Positions 1 through 7,924 of a DNA stretch of 64,000 bases are shown in pieces. The stretch's first letter is position 1, and the number at the start of each line of letters is the position of its first letter. Made by a program: the position numbers and the translations under genes. A model generated the notes under the pieces. That model saw nothing but the letters and a program-made list of their open reading frames with translations. It had not been told where the DNA came from and did no database searches. Origin of the DNA: Marinobacter mangrovi (lineage in GTDB: Bacteria > Pseudomonadota > Gammaproteobacteria > Pseudomonadales > Oleiphilaceae); NCBI RefSeq assembly GCF_016798325.1, contig NZ_JAERVO010000005.1, positions 186,001 to 250,000 of the forward strand. The letters run 5' to 3'.

Positions 1-765
1 TCCCTGTTCAGCCGCAGCAAACGCAAGGTGGAACTGACGCCGGCCGGGGAACAGTACCTGACCTCCGTCAGGCACGCGCTGGACGAAATCGAGATGGCGA
101 CCCACCGATTGACGGCCGCCCAGGAAACCAACGTGGTGCAGATCAGCGTGGCGCCCAACTTCCTGACGCGCTGGCTGATGCCGAGGATGGCCCGCTTCCA
201 GGCGCTCTACCCGGACGTGGAACTGCAGATCAACGCGTCCATGGGCCTGCTGGACTTCAACCGGACCAGCACCGATATGGCGGTCTATTTCGGCAGCGGC
301 GAATGGGACGATATCGAAGTGCATTTCCTGCGCAAGGTCATGCTGGTCCCGGTATGCAGCCCGGAGCGGCTGAAAGGCCCCTACCCCCTGGAGAAACCGG
401 AAGACCTGCAACACCACACGCTGATCTACGTCAGCAAACGCACCTGGGAATGGGAAGACTGGATGCAGCAGGCAGGCGTGGAATTCATCACCCCCAAGGG
501 CAGCCTGCAGATGTCCAGTGGCCAATTGGCCACCGCCGCTGCGCAGGAAAACCTGGGCGTAGCCCTGGCGGACAGCACGCTCACCTCACGGGAAATCAAA
601 TCCGGCCGTTTGGTGGTGCCGTTCGACATCAAGCTCGATACCCACAAGGCCTTCTATCTGGTCTATCGCAAGCACCGCCCCCTGACCACCGGCATGCGTG
701 CATTCAAGGAATGGCTGATGAGTGAAATGCAGGCCCACGACGAAGAGGACGCGGCGACGGTCTGA
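1..765 (+). CDS. LysR-family transcriptional regulator (5' end cut by window)
   Basis: The frame is open from base 1 and begins inside the LysR helix-turn-helix: LFSRSKRKVELTPAG at the left edge is the classic end of the LysR DNA-binding domain. The N-terminal 40-50 residues therefore lie outside the window. The rest is a type 2 periplasmic-binding-like effector domain; the FLTRWLMPRMARFQALYPDV segment resembles the GcvA-type subgroup. The stop at 763-765 is followed by intergenic DNA and repeat copy 1, and the next gene is convergent. The target genes are not visible; LysR targets usually lie upstream or divergent, beyond the edge. The family is certain, the effector unknown. Confidence 0.9.
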   Translation, partial: SLFSRSKRKVELTPAGEQYLTSVRHALDEIEMATHRLTAAQETNVVQISVAPNFLTRWLMPRMARFQALYPDVELQINASMGLLDFNRTSTDMAVYFGSGEWDDIEVHFLRKVMLVPVCSPERLKGPYPLEKPEDLQHHTLIYVSKRTWEWEDWMQQAGVEFITPKGSLQMSSGQLATAAAQENLGVALADSTLTSREIKSGRLVVPFDIKLDTHKAFYLVYRKHRPLTTGMRAFKEWLMSEMQAHDEEDAATV

Positions 766-822
766 ACCGATCACTTTTCCAGCGGTTTGATCACGAAACA
801 GACCGCCCTGCCAGGCCCTGGC

Positions 823-919
823 CAATTGCGCGCCAATCCGCTGGAAGCCTCTCGCCACCCCGCCTCGAACCACTTCTCCTGCCACTGCTCACAGTGTTAT
901 CCACAGAATTTGTGGACAA
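823..919 (+). repeat. Intergenic repeat family, copy 1 (DnaA-box-like palindrome at right end)
   Basis: Begins with CAATTGCGCGCCA (823-835) and ends with an inverted repeat at 897-919: TTATCCACA, 5-bp spacer, TGTGGACAA. TTATCCACA is a perfect DnaA-box consensus; the right half reads TTGTCCACA on the minus strand, one base off. Distance from left motif to palindrome is 74 bp, identical in copy 4. It lies between convergent genes. Three related copies follow, all in the same orientation. Confidence 0.8.
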
Positions 920-933
920 GCCCGGCGAGCCTC

Positions 934-1368
934 TTACCCGCTGTTTGAGACCTTCTCGGAGCGGCTCCGGAACTGCAGCCGATCCAGGGTAACGTCCCGG
1001 AAGCGTGCCAGCAGAAGCGATTCCGCTTCTTCCAGGACATCATCAATCGCACCGTTGACGGCCTGTTCGATTGGGCAGTCGGTATGTTCGTCCGTCAGGC
1101 CAATGGTGAAGACCGAGCCCTCGCCCAATGCCCTGTGAACGTCGTAGAGCGTAATGGCTGAGAGCGGCCTGGCCAGCGACCAGCCGCCACCGTGCCCCTT
1201 CACAGACGTGACGTAACCTTCTGTTTTCAGGAGAGCCATGGTCCGGCGCACCACCACCGGGTTGGTGTTGAGCATCCGGGCAATGGTGTCGGAGGTGGCC
1301 GGTCCGTCCAGTTGATCCATATGAACGAGAACGTGGAGAACGCGGGATAAACGGCTGTCTTTGCGCAT
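934..1368 (-). CDS. Rrf2-family transcriptional regulator
   Basis: A 144-aa winged-helix regulator of the Rrf2 family. The N-terminus MRKDSRLSRVLHVLVHM aligns with the usual family start, so the start is placed at 1368; an in-frame upstream start at 1395 cannot be excluded and neither has a strong ribosome binding site. The HTH (roughly residues 20-60, TSDTIARMLNTNPVVVRRTM) and the wing KGHGGGWSLAR are clear. There is only one cysteine, so an Fe-S cluster like those of IscR or NsrR is unlikely. It is divergent from a flavin oxidoreductase with repeated ATGTAAC-like motifs between the two, so it probably regulates that gene and itself. Confidence 0.85.
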   Translation of the reverse strand: MRKDSRLSRVLHVLVHMDQLDGPATSDTIARMLNTNPVVVRRTMALLKTEGYVTSVKGHGGGWSLARPLSAITLYDVHRALGEGSVFTIGLTDEHTDCPIEQAVNGAIDDVLEEAESLLLARFRDVTLDRLQFRSRSEKVSNSG

Positions 1369-1400
1369 GACCATAAGGCTTCGTGAATGTCGCATCAGCT

Positions 1401-1471
1401 TATCATGTAACTTTTAATGTTTCATGTATTGCCAACCCGCCAGCCTTCAGGTAACAATAAATGTTACATGA
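1401..1471. promoter_or_regulatory. Candidate Rrf2 operators in a divergent promoter region
   Basis: Between the Rrf2 gene and the oxidoreductase lie TATCATGTAAC (1401-1411), TTTCATGTAT (1420-1429) and the inverted form TGTTACATGA (1462-1471). They share a TCATGTAAC core in both orientations. Repeated related motifs flanking both starts suit an autoregulating dimeric repressor. Inferred from pattern only. Confidence 0.45.
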
Positions 1472-1492
1472 AAGCCACTCAGGAGATGGACG

Positions 1493-2416
1493 ATGGATGC
1501 CGATGTGATGGTGATTGGCGGCAGCTTTGCGGGCATGTCCGCGGCCCTGCAACTGGTGCGGGGACAGCGACAGGTGATCGTGATTGACGGTCGCAGCCCA
1601 AGAAACCGGTTTGCGGCGGCGTCCCACGGCTTTTTCGGCCTGGACGGCGTCTCGCCGGAGGAGATTCATGAACGGGCCCTGGAGCAGTTGCTTCGATACC
1701 CAACCGCACGGGTGATTGAAGGCCAGGCCTCAACGGCGGCGCAGATCGAAGGCGGGTTCCTGGTGACACTGGCCTCTGGTACCGCGTTCAGCGCCCGCAA
1801 ACTGATCCTCGCCACCGGCCTGAAAGACGAACTGCCGGACATCCCGGGCGTCGAGGAGCGTTGGGGACAGACCGTCATACACTGCCCGTACTGCCACGGT
1901 TTCGAGTTGCGAAACCGACCATTGGGTGTGCTGGCCACCAGCCACCTCTCTGCCCACCAGGCCGGCATGATTCCGGACTGGGGCCCGACGACCTATTTCA
2001 CCCAGGGCACTTTTGAGCCGGACCCGGAGCAACGCGACTATCTCCAAAAACGCGGCGTGACGATTGAACATGCCCCCGTGGTCGAGGTTCTGGGCGAGGC
2101 TCCGGCATTGTCCGGCGTCCGGCTCGCCGATGACCGGGTGATCGAACTCGGTGGGCTGTACGTCGGCCCCAAAACGCGAATGGCCAGCCCCCTGGCGGAG
2201 CAGCTTGGCTGCGTGTTTTACGACGGCCCCATGGGACCGGTCGTACAGATCGATGATCTCAAACAGACGACGGTCCCGGGCGTCTTTGCCGCCGGCGATA
2301 TGTCCAACCCCATGCAGAATGCCACCCTGGCGGCCGGCTCCGGGGTGATCGCCGGCTTCAATGCCCATCGCATCCTGATGCAGGAAGATCCCGGAAGGAT
2401 CGCCGCCCAGGCCTGA
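1493..2416 (+). CDS. Thioredoxin-reductase-like FAD-dependent oxidoreductase
   Basis: A 307-aa flavoprotein of the pyridine nucleotide-disulfide oxidoreductase class II type. The N-terminal FAD Rossmann motif is VIGGSFAGMSAA (residues 7-18), the disulfide motif CPYC is at 131-134, and the C-terminal FAD motif GVFAAGDMSN is present. The second Rossmann domain, expected to bind NAD(P)H, lacks the usual GxGxxA/G signature (it reads GVLATSHLSAHQAGM), so the electron donor is uncertain. The start ATG follows AGGAG with 7-8 bp spacing. It is divergent from an Rrf2 regulator, an arrangement often seen for this enzyme type. It probably reduces a small disulfide or thiol target in the cytoplasm, possibly under redox stress; the substrate is unknown. 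Confidence 0.85.
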   Translation: MDADVMVIGGSFAGMSAALQLVRGQRQVIVIDGRSPRNRFAAASHGFFGLDGVSPEEIHERALEQLLRYPTARVIEGQASTAAQIEGGFLVTLASGTAFSARKLILATGLKDELPDIPGVEERWGQTVIHCPYCHGFELRNRPLGVLATSHLSAHQAGMIPDWGPTTYFTQGTFEPDPEQRDYLQKRGVTIEHAPVVEVLGEAPALSGVRLADDRVIELGGLYVGPKTRMASPLAEQLGCVFYDGPMGPVVQIDDLKQTTVPGVFAAGDMSNPMQNATLAAGSGVIAGFNAHRILMQEDPGRIAAQA

Positions 2417-2417
2417 T

Positions 2418-2515
2418 CACGGACTCGCCAGAACCGCGACAGGGTAGGTAGCTGGCGGCTTACCCGCGTCTCTACAGCGGTTGCTCACAGGGTTATCCAC
2501 GGATTGTGTGGACAA
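2418..2515 (+). repeat. Intergenic repeat family, copy 2
   Basis: Same family as 823-919. The right end has TTGCTCACAGG (2481-2491) then the palindrome TTATCCACG, 5-bp spacer, TGTGGACAA (2493-2515). The internal GGCGGCTTACCCG resembles GGCGCTTACCGG of copy 4; the left end is more diverged. It lies between convergent genes. Confidence 0.75.
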
Positions 2516-2527
2516 CCGTGCTGCCGC

Positions 2528-3976
2528 TCAACGGCGGGGTTTCATCATCTGTTTGAGCATCTGCACCAGGATGCGGCTGATCTGGGTGGCGAGGCTGCGC
2601 AGGAAACTCTTGGTGAACGCTTCGGTGGGTGTTTGTCGGCGACTGCGCTTGAGGCTGGCGTCCTTTTCGGGGACCGGCTGCTTTTCCGCCGCTTTTTCCT
2701 GCTCGACACGACGCGCCTGCAAACGCTCATGGGCACTGTCGCGATCAATGGCTTCGGCGTATTTGGCCGCCAGCGGGGAGTCGTCCCGCAGCGCATCCAT
2801 CGCCGCGCCGTCGATGGGTCCGATCTGGCTGCGCGGTGGTGCGATCAGGGTCTTTTCCACCACTGAGGGCACGCCCTGGTCATCCAGCGTCGACACCAGC
2901 GCCTCCCCCAGGCCCAGCTCGGTAATCACCTGCGCGGTATCCAGGGCCGGATTCGGGCGGAATGTCTCGGCGGCCGCCTTGACGGCTTTCTGGTCGCTGG
3001 GTGTGTAGGCCCGCAACGCATGCTGTATGCGGTTACCGAGCTGGCCCAACACACTGTCGGGAATATCCGACGGCGACTGGGTGACGAAGTAGATCCCCAC
3101 ACCCTTCGAACGGATCAGGCGGACCGTTTGCTCCAGCTTTTCCAGCAGGGCCGGTGGTGCGCTGTCGAACAGCAGGTGCGCCTCGTCGAAGAAGAACACC
3201 AGCAACGGCAGGGGCTGGTCGCCCCGCTCCGGAAGCTGCTCGAACAACTCCGCCAGCAACCACAACAGGAAGGTGGTGTAGACCCGCGGCTGCATCATCA
3301 GTTGGCGGCCATCCAGCAGGTTGATCACGCCCTGGTCCTGTTCCGTGGCGATCAGGTCCTGGATCGCGAGCGCTGGCTCACCGAAGAAAACCTCGCCGCC
3401 CTCGTTTTTCAACACCAGAACCCGCCGCAGGATGGCCCCCAGACTCTGGGTCGAGAGGTTGCCGTAGTCGGCTTCCAACGCCTTGCGGTGGCCCATCATC
3501 CAGTTGATAACGGCTTCCAGGTCTTTCAGATCCAACAACGGCAGGTTCTGCTTGTCCGCGTAATCGAAGGCCAGCTGCATCAGGCCACTCTGGGTGTCAT
3601 TGAGCTCCAGCAGGTTGGCCAGCAACGTTGGCCCGAGATCGGCGACGGTGGTGCGCACCGTTTGCCCGCTCCGGCCGAAGATATCCCACAACCGGGTGGG
3701 ACAGCCGGTCGGTGCCCAGTCGGTGATTCCAATGGCTTCGATGCGCTTATCCACAGGCTTGTTGCGGCTGCCCGGCGCGGAAATGCCACTCAGATCGCCC
3801 TTGATGTCGGCGCTGAATACCGGAACGCCCAGCCGGGAAAAGCCTTCCGCCAGCACTTGCAGCGTGACCGTCTTGCCGGTTCCGGTGGCGCCGGCGACCA
3901 GTCCGTGGCGATTGGCCATGGCGCCGAGCAGATATTGCGGCTTGCCATCCGCCGCACCGATCAGAACGCGATTCAT
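2528..3976 (-). CDS. HerA/YjgR-type ATPase (DUF853)
   Basis: A 482-aa P-loop ATPase of the HerA/VirB4-related DUF853 family (E. coli YjgR type). Walker A GATGTGKT is at residues 29-36 directly after the family-typical ANRHGL, and Walker B LVFFFDEAH is at 259-267. The C-terminus is basic and proline/lysine-rich, about 80 residues after the ATPase core. The ATG at 3976 is chosen because homologues start just before this conserved segment; the frame stays open upstream to 4078 but without recognisable domain. The cellular role of the family is not well established (a DNA or protein translocation role is speculated). A perfect DnaA-box sequence lies inside the gene at 3747-3755. Confidence 0.88.
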   Translation of the reverse strand: MNRVLIGAADGKPQYLLGAMANRHGLVAGATGTGKTVTLQVLAEGFSRLGVPVFSADIKGDLSGISAPGSRNKPVDKRIEAIGITDWAPTGCPTRLWDIFGRSGQTVRTTVADLGPTLLANLLELNDTQSGLMQLAFDYADKQNLPLLDLKDLEAVINWMMGHRKALEADYGNLSTQSLGAILRRVLVLKNEGGEVFFGEPALAIQDLIATEQDQGVINLLDGRQLMMQPRVYTTFLLWLLAELFEQLPERGDQPLPLLVFFFDEAHLLFDSAPPALLEKLEQTVRLIRSKGVGIYFVTQSPSDIPDSVLGQLGNRIQHALRAYTPSDQKAVKAAAETFRPNPALDTAQVITELGLGEALVSTLDDQGVPSVVEKTLIAPPRSQIGPIDGAAMDALRDDSPLAAKYAEAIDRDSAHERLQARRVEQEKAAEKQPVPEKDASLKRSRRQTPTEAFTKSFLRSLATQISRILVQMLKQMMKPRR

Positions 3977-4112
3977 CACCACCGTCCCTGCCGGCGAAGA
4001 TCCGGCCTTAGGCGATTTTTGGGAGGGAACCTTTGGATTTAAGGCCAGGGTCAGAAAATAATCAATCGCAGCGACCACGGCTCATGGATTGGGCAGCCGG
4101 ACCCGTGCCGGT

Positions 4113-4209
4113 CATTCTGGAACCAGAACGCTGAAGGCCAGACGCCGGCCGGCTTCGGGATGGTTCTCCTTCCGTTACCCACAATGTTATCCACGGATTC
4201 TGTGGACAA
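4113..4209 (+). repeat. Intergenic repeat family, copy 3
   Basis: Divergent-promoter copy of the family. The palindrome is TTATCCACG, 5-bp spacer, TGTGGACAA (4187-4209). The left part shares CCAGAACGCTGAA with CCATATCGCTGAA of copy 4 at the same offset, and TTCTCC occurs at the matching position. It sits upstream of both the DUF853 ATPase and the DUF1993 gene, so it is not simply a terminator. Confidence 0.75.
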
Positions 4210-4298
4210 TAGGCGGTTGTTTTCCGGTCAAAAAACAGGGCATCCTTTGATCGGGACCCAACCCCCGCCCCCAACCTCCCAATCGCCGGAAACCCGCC

Positions 4299-4796
4299 AT
4301 GATGACAGGCCCCAAACAATGGCTCATGCGGCCGCTGGAACAACTGGACGGCATGCTGACCGGAATACCGGACCGACTGTTTGGCGAAGCCCTGGCGCCG
4401 GACATGTTCCCACTGGGAACGAATGCGAAGATCGCCGCCAACTTCAGTCTGCGCGGCTATTGTCCGCTACTGGGGCAAGACGTGGTGTCGTTCGACGGGG
4501 GTGGAGATGACAAGACAGCCGTCATGCAGCAGGTTCGCCAAACGCTCAACCACCTGGCCTCGTTACCCGACGTCGACGACCTGGATCCGGACAAGACGGA
4601 ACGGGACCGTGCCGGGTTCAATGAGATCGCCCTTCCCCAGCCGGCGTTTATCCAACACTACATCCTGCCCAATCTGTTGTTCCACAGCAGCATGGTGTAC
4701 GCGATTGCCCGTTTGCACGGTGTCGAACTCGGTAAAGCGGATTTCGACGGCTTCCACAGTTATCCATCCGGGTTCCATTTTGTGAGCGGGAATTGA
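4299..4796 (+). CDS. DUF1993 family protein
   Basis: A 165-aa protein matching the DUF1993 family (DinB-like four-helix fold): LAPDMFPLG near residue 31, then the C-terminal HYILPNLLFHSSMVYAIARLHGVELGKADFDG pattern, in which the conserved histidines and the NGVELGK-like motif of the family are recognisable (described in pieces: FHSSMVYAIAR, HGVELGKADF). Function is unknown for the family; DinB-fold relatives are often metal-binding thiol-dependent enzymes. The start is an ATG-ATG pair with a weak GGAAA upstream. It is flanked on both sides by members of the intergenic repeat family. Confidence 0.8.
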   Translation: MMTGPKQWLMRPLEQLDGMLTGIPDRLFGEALAPDMFPLGTNAKIAANFSLRGYCPLLGQDVVSFDGGGDDKTAVMQQVRQTLNHLASLPDVDDLDPDKTERDRAGFNEIALPQPAFIQHYILPNLLFHSSMVYAIARLHGVELGKADFDGFHSYPSGFHFVSGN

Positions 4797-4836
4797 CCAA
4801 TACGATCAACCCGTAATCGACATCGCCACGCCTGAT

Positions 4837-4933
4837 CAATTGCGCGCCATATCGCTGAATCGAAGTGACGGTGGCGCTTACCGGACCTTCTCCCGGAGTT
4901 GCTCACAGCGTTATCCACGGATTGTGTGGACAA
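4837..4933 (+). repeat. Intergenic repeat family, copy 4
   Basis: Left motif CAATTGCGCGCCA (4837-4849) is identical to copy 1. GTTGCTCACAGCG precedes the palindrome TTATCCACG, 5-bp spacer, TGTGGACAA (4911-4933). Spacing from left motif to palindrome is exactly 74 bp as in copy 1, while the middle is only partly conserved. It lies between two tandem plus-strand genes. Confidence 0.8.
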
Positions 4934-5055
4934 GCGCTCGGCAGTGAACGAAAGCCCCGCGCGGGTCGTACCTTGTTGTTTGCAGAAACCCGACAGCTTG
5001 TCTCACTCCGGCCCTATGGGCACTATGAGGCATCGAACCGACACAGAGGGCAGTG

Positions 5056-5928
5056 ATGAGCGACTCAACCTATACCCCACCCAAGGTCTGGAAATGGGAT
5101 AACCAGAGCGGCGGCAAATTCACCAGCATCAACCGTCCGATCGCAGGCCCGACCCACGACAAGGCCCTGCCGGTTGGCAAGCACCCACTCCAGCTGTACT
5201 CGCTGGCGACGCCCAATGGCGTGAAGGTTACCGTGATGCTGGAAGAGCTGCTGGAGCGCGGTATCCGTGAGGCCGAGTACGACGCCTGGCCGATCCGCAT
5301 CCTGGATGGCGATCAGTTCGGCAGTGGCTTTGTCGACGCCAACCCCAACTCCAAGATCCCGGCCATGGTCGATCACAGTATGGATCCGCCGCAGCGGATC
5401 TTCGAATCCGGCAGTATCCTGCTGTACCTGGCGGATAAGTTCGGGGCGTTTATCCCGGAAGACGTGGCGGGCCGGACCGAATGCCTGTCCTGGCTGTTCT
5501 GGCAGATGGGCAGCGCACCGCTACTCGGTGGTGGCTTCGGGCATTTCTACGCCTACGCGCCGGAAAGCTACGAATACCCGATCAACCGCTACACCATGGA
5601 GGTGAAGCGCCAGCTCGATGTGCTCAATCGCCAACTAGCGGAGCACACCTACATTGCGGGTGAAGACTACACCATCGCCGATATGGCGATCTGGGCCTGG
5701 TATGGGGCGCTGGTGAAAAACAAGGTGTATGACGCGGCTGAATTCCTGGAAGCCCACACTTACACCCATGTGGTGCGCTGGGCGGAGATGATTGCGAAGC
5801 GGCCGGCCGTACGCCGGGGCCGGATCGTCAACCGCACCTGGGGGGAGCCCGATCAGCAGCTGCACGAGCGGCATGACGCGAGCGACTTCGAACTGCGCAC
5901 CCAGGACAAGCTGGAAACGGCGGACTGA
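5056..5928 (+). CDS. yghU: YghU-type glutathione S-transferase / disulfide-bond reductase
   Basis: A 290-aa nu-class glutathione transferase. It starts with the family-typical YTPPKVWKWD, then HPLQLYSLATPNGVKVTVMLEE for the thioredoxin-like N-domain (residues ~43-64, with the TPNG active-site loop), NPNSKIPAMVDH and ESGSILLYLADK for glutathione binding, and an all-helical C-domain ending after about residue 260. E. coli YghU has glutathione-dependent disulfide-bond reductase activity with two glutathiones per site. The ATG at 5056 is favoured because GAGGG lies 5-9 bases upstream; a GTG three bases earlier is possible. It is followed by a strong hairpin and a convergent gene, so it is probably monocistronic. 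Confidence 0.93.
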   Translation: MSDSTYTPPKVWKWDNQSGGKFTSINRPIAGPTHDKALPVGKHPLQLYSLATPNGVKVTVMLEELLERGIREAEYDAWPIRILDGDQFGSGFVDANPNSKIPAMVDHSMDPPQRIFESGSILLYLADKFGAFIPEDVAGRTECLSWLFWQMGSAPLLGGGFGHFYAYAPESYEYPINRYTMEVKRQLDVLNRQLAEHTYIAGEDYTIADMAIWAWYGALVKNKVYDAAEFLEAHTYTHVVRWAEMIAKRPAVRRGRIVNRTWGEPDQQLHERHDASDFELRTQDKLETAD

Positions 5929-5932
5929 TCCC

Positions 5933-5967
5933 ATGCCCGGCGCCCTGCGAATGGGGGCGTCGGGCAT
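5933..5967. terminator. Hairpin between convergent genes
   Basis: ATGCCCGGCGCCC pairs with GGGGGCGTCGGGCAT around a short loop, 4 bp after the yghU stop and before the end of the opposite-strand lipoprotein gene. There is no T run, so it may terminate both directions weakly. Confidence 0.55.
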
Positions 5968-5983
5968 CGTCAGGGGCAGGAAA

Positions 5984-6835
5984 TCAGGACCCCTGGGTGA
6001 ACCGGGTCATCTCTTGTTTGACCTTTTCAACCTGCTCGCCCCACGCTTTCTGGTAAGCCGCAAAACGATCTCCAAGCCGATTCAGTGACAGCTGCACCTG
6101 GGCCAGCGCCTTGCTGCCGTCGGCGACGGACTGAACGGTGGGATCGTCCAGCTCTTCGCGATTCTCATCCAGTCGAATCACCGCCTGCTGCAGGGTCTGA
6201 CGATCCTGGGGGGCCGCCTGGGGATTGTCTTCCAGGGCATTGCTGATGGACTCGGACAATGCCTCCATGGCCTCGTCGAGTTTCTCGGCGAAGTCGTCCA
6301 TCTGCTTCGAGACATCCTCATTGGCGGTAGCCATCCGGTCCTTGAGCTGCTCCGACATGCGCTCGATGTCCTTGGCCGCCTTGTCCGACGATTCCGAAAA
6401 GCTGCTGCGCATCTGCTCGCCGAAGTCTTCCAGCTTGCGCATCATCTGGTCGAACAGCGGCCGGTTGGTGAACGCCTCTTTGGTGTGGGCGTAGTCCACC
6501 CGCCAGTCGCCGTCCTCCTGGACCAGATAGGTTGTGGTTTCCAGTGGCGTGTCGTCTTGGTCCTTCAGCCCCTTGATCCGGGTCGTAATCCGGGCGGTTG
6601 GCCCTTCAATCACGATCCGGCCAGACGAGGCCGTGGCACCCTGCCAGTCCTGCCCAAACCCGTCGAAGCGGCTTGCATCATCCAGGGTCGACAGATCCGC
6701 GACCTCGCCGGCATCGCCTTCGATGACCGATTGCCAGAAGGCTTTTGAAACCTCCTGTGGGGTTTCCGGACCGCCGCAGGCGGACAGCATCAGCGTACCG
6801 AGGATGACCAGGGAATAGCGTTTGATAGCGCGCAT
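5984..6835 (-). CDS. Predicted lipoprotein with NTF2-like domain and coiled coil
   Basis: A 283-aa lipoprotein. The type II signal is visible as MRAIKRYSLVILGTLMLSAC with the lipobox LSAC (Cys20). Residues ~25-115 look like a DUF4878/NTF2-like domain (PQEVSKAFWQSVIEGD at the start, TTYLVQEDGDWRVDYAHT at the end). The remainder, ~130-275, is strongly helical and charged, probably coiled coil (EQMRSSFSESSDKAAKDIER and following). Position +2 after the Cys is Gly, so outer-membrane sorting is plausible. Function unknown. Convergent with yghU, and about 90 bp downstream of the XRE regulator on the same strand. Confidence 0.75.
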   Translation of the reverse strand: MRAIKRYSLVILGTLMLSACGGPETPQEVSKAFWQSVIEGDAGEVADLSTLDDASRFDGFGQDWQGATASSGRIVIEGPTARITTRIKGLKDQDDTPLETTTYLVQEDGDWRVDYAHTKEAFTNRPLFDQMMRKLEDFGEQMRSSFSESSDKAAKDIERMSEQLKDRMATANEDVSKQMDDFAEKLDEAMEALSESISNALEDNPQAAPQDRQTLQQAVIRLDENREELDDPTVQSVADGSKALAQVQLSLNRLGDRFAAYQKAWGEQVEKVKQEMTRFTQGS

Positions 6836-6925
6836 AAATCAACGTCTTCAGTGAACGGGAAAACGCAGTCTATCGGGCGACTTTCGTACCGCCAAATAAC
6901 GATTGTTAAGGATTCGTCGGGGCGC

Positions 6926-7753
6926 TCAGTGGCGGGCCCGGAACAGCATCTCACCCGGCGCCATGTCGTTACTGACGGCATCCAGGATGGATTGGTCCAC
7001 CCGGGGATCGTCGGTGCGGTACAAGCCACACAGCCGCAGGGCTTTTCTCAATTGCACGCTGGGCCCGAGGTATTCGTAGAGCACCCGGGCGCAACACGGC
7101 ATGCGCTGGCTGTTGTCGGACACGCCGATCTTGATGCCCGTCAGGCGGGTCACCCGGTTGCGGAAGCTGGGGAACAGGATGGTCTGGGTAATTTCGTGGC
7201 GGTTCAGGGTCTCGTAGTCCACCAGGAACAGGCGGTCGCTCAGCAGGAAGGCCATGCCCTGATAGCGGTTGTGGCAAGGCGGCTCGCCGGCAACCGGCTC
7301 CATCCGCTCCGTACGCTGGAAGACCACCTGCCCGTCGCGCTGTTCCAGGCACACCAGGTTACGCAGGAGTTTGCCCGGCGCCGACATGGACAGGTAATAC
7401 TCGAAGTAGTAGCCCAGGTAACGATCCATCGAACCGCCGGCGTGCTGCAACCGGTCCAGATGAGGGCCGGCCGAGCCTGACCGTTCATCGTCGACCGGCC
7501 GCACGCGGGGACGAACCTGCACCAGGCGCTCAAACTCCTGGTGAGGCCGCTCGATGTCCTGCACATCCACCCCGAAAAACTCACAAAGCCGGCGCAGGGT
7601 GTTGGCTGACGGCCGATGCTGGCCGCTGAGATAGCGGTTGAACTGGGGCCGGTTGATGTTGAGCCGCCGGCAGACTTCGGCGATGGACTTGTAATAGCTG
7701 CACAGCAGCCGGAGATTCAGCGCCAGGTCTTCGTGGACACCTGCTTCGCTCAT
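6926..7753 (-). CDS. XRE/Cro-type helix-turn-helix regulator
   Basis: A 275-aa protein with an N-terminal HTH_XRE-like domain (residues ~10-65: SIAEVCRRLNINRPQFNRYLSGQHRPSANTLRRLCEFFGV) described here in segments such as CRRLNINRPQFNRYL. The C-terminal ~190 residues are a conserved but unnamed ligand-binding-like region. It is transcribed divergently from the AGCS symporter-aspartase-asparaginase genes with 171 bp between starts, which makes it the likely regulator of that module. The intergenic space holds a phased GCGCA array. The effector may be an amino acid or its product; this is inference from context. Confidence 0.8.
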   Translation of the reverse strand: MSEAGVHEDLALNLRLLCSYYKSIAEVCRRLNINRPQFNRYLSGQHRPSANTLRRLCEFFGVDVQDIERPHQEFERLVQVRPRVRPVDDERSGSAGPHLDRLQHAGGSMDRYLGYYFEYYLSMSAPGKLLRNLVCLEQRDGQVVFQRTERMEPVAGEPPCHNRYQGMAFLLSDRLFLVDYETLNRHEITQTILFPSFRNRVTRLTGIKIGVSDNSQRMPCCARVLYEYLGPSVQLRKALRLCGLYRTDDPRVDQSILDAVSNDMAPGEMLFRARH

Positions 7754-7796
7754 AACCGATGGTTCCCGTGGGTGTGTATGGCGCCAGACTGCGATG

Positions 7797-7850
7797 GCGC
7801 ACTATGACGCACTTAGCGCATCAGAGCGCGCCACTGTGCCGCCAATGCGC
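7797..7850. promoter_or_regulatory. Phased GCGCA-type repeats, candidate operator
   Basis: Between the divergent XRE regulator and the symporter gene, GCGCA-like motifs occur at 7797, 7807 (ACGCA), 7816 and 7826 (GCGCG), with another TGCGCA at 7845. The first four are 9-10 bp apart, about one DNA turn, as expected of sites bound on one face by an oligomeric regulator. Pattern evidence only. Confidence 0.4.
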
Positions 7851-7924
7851 AAAATTCTATCAGCCCCCGACGGTTGTTTAAATGAGTTGCCTGTTTACAA
7901 GAACAACTTCCAGAGAGGCCCTTT

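Noticed and set aside
823-4933. Chromosome origin (oriC)
   Set aside because: DnaA-like boxes cluster here, but no dnaA, dnaN, recF, gyrB, gidA or parAB gene is near, and there is no AT-rich unwinding region.
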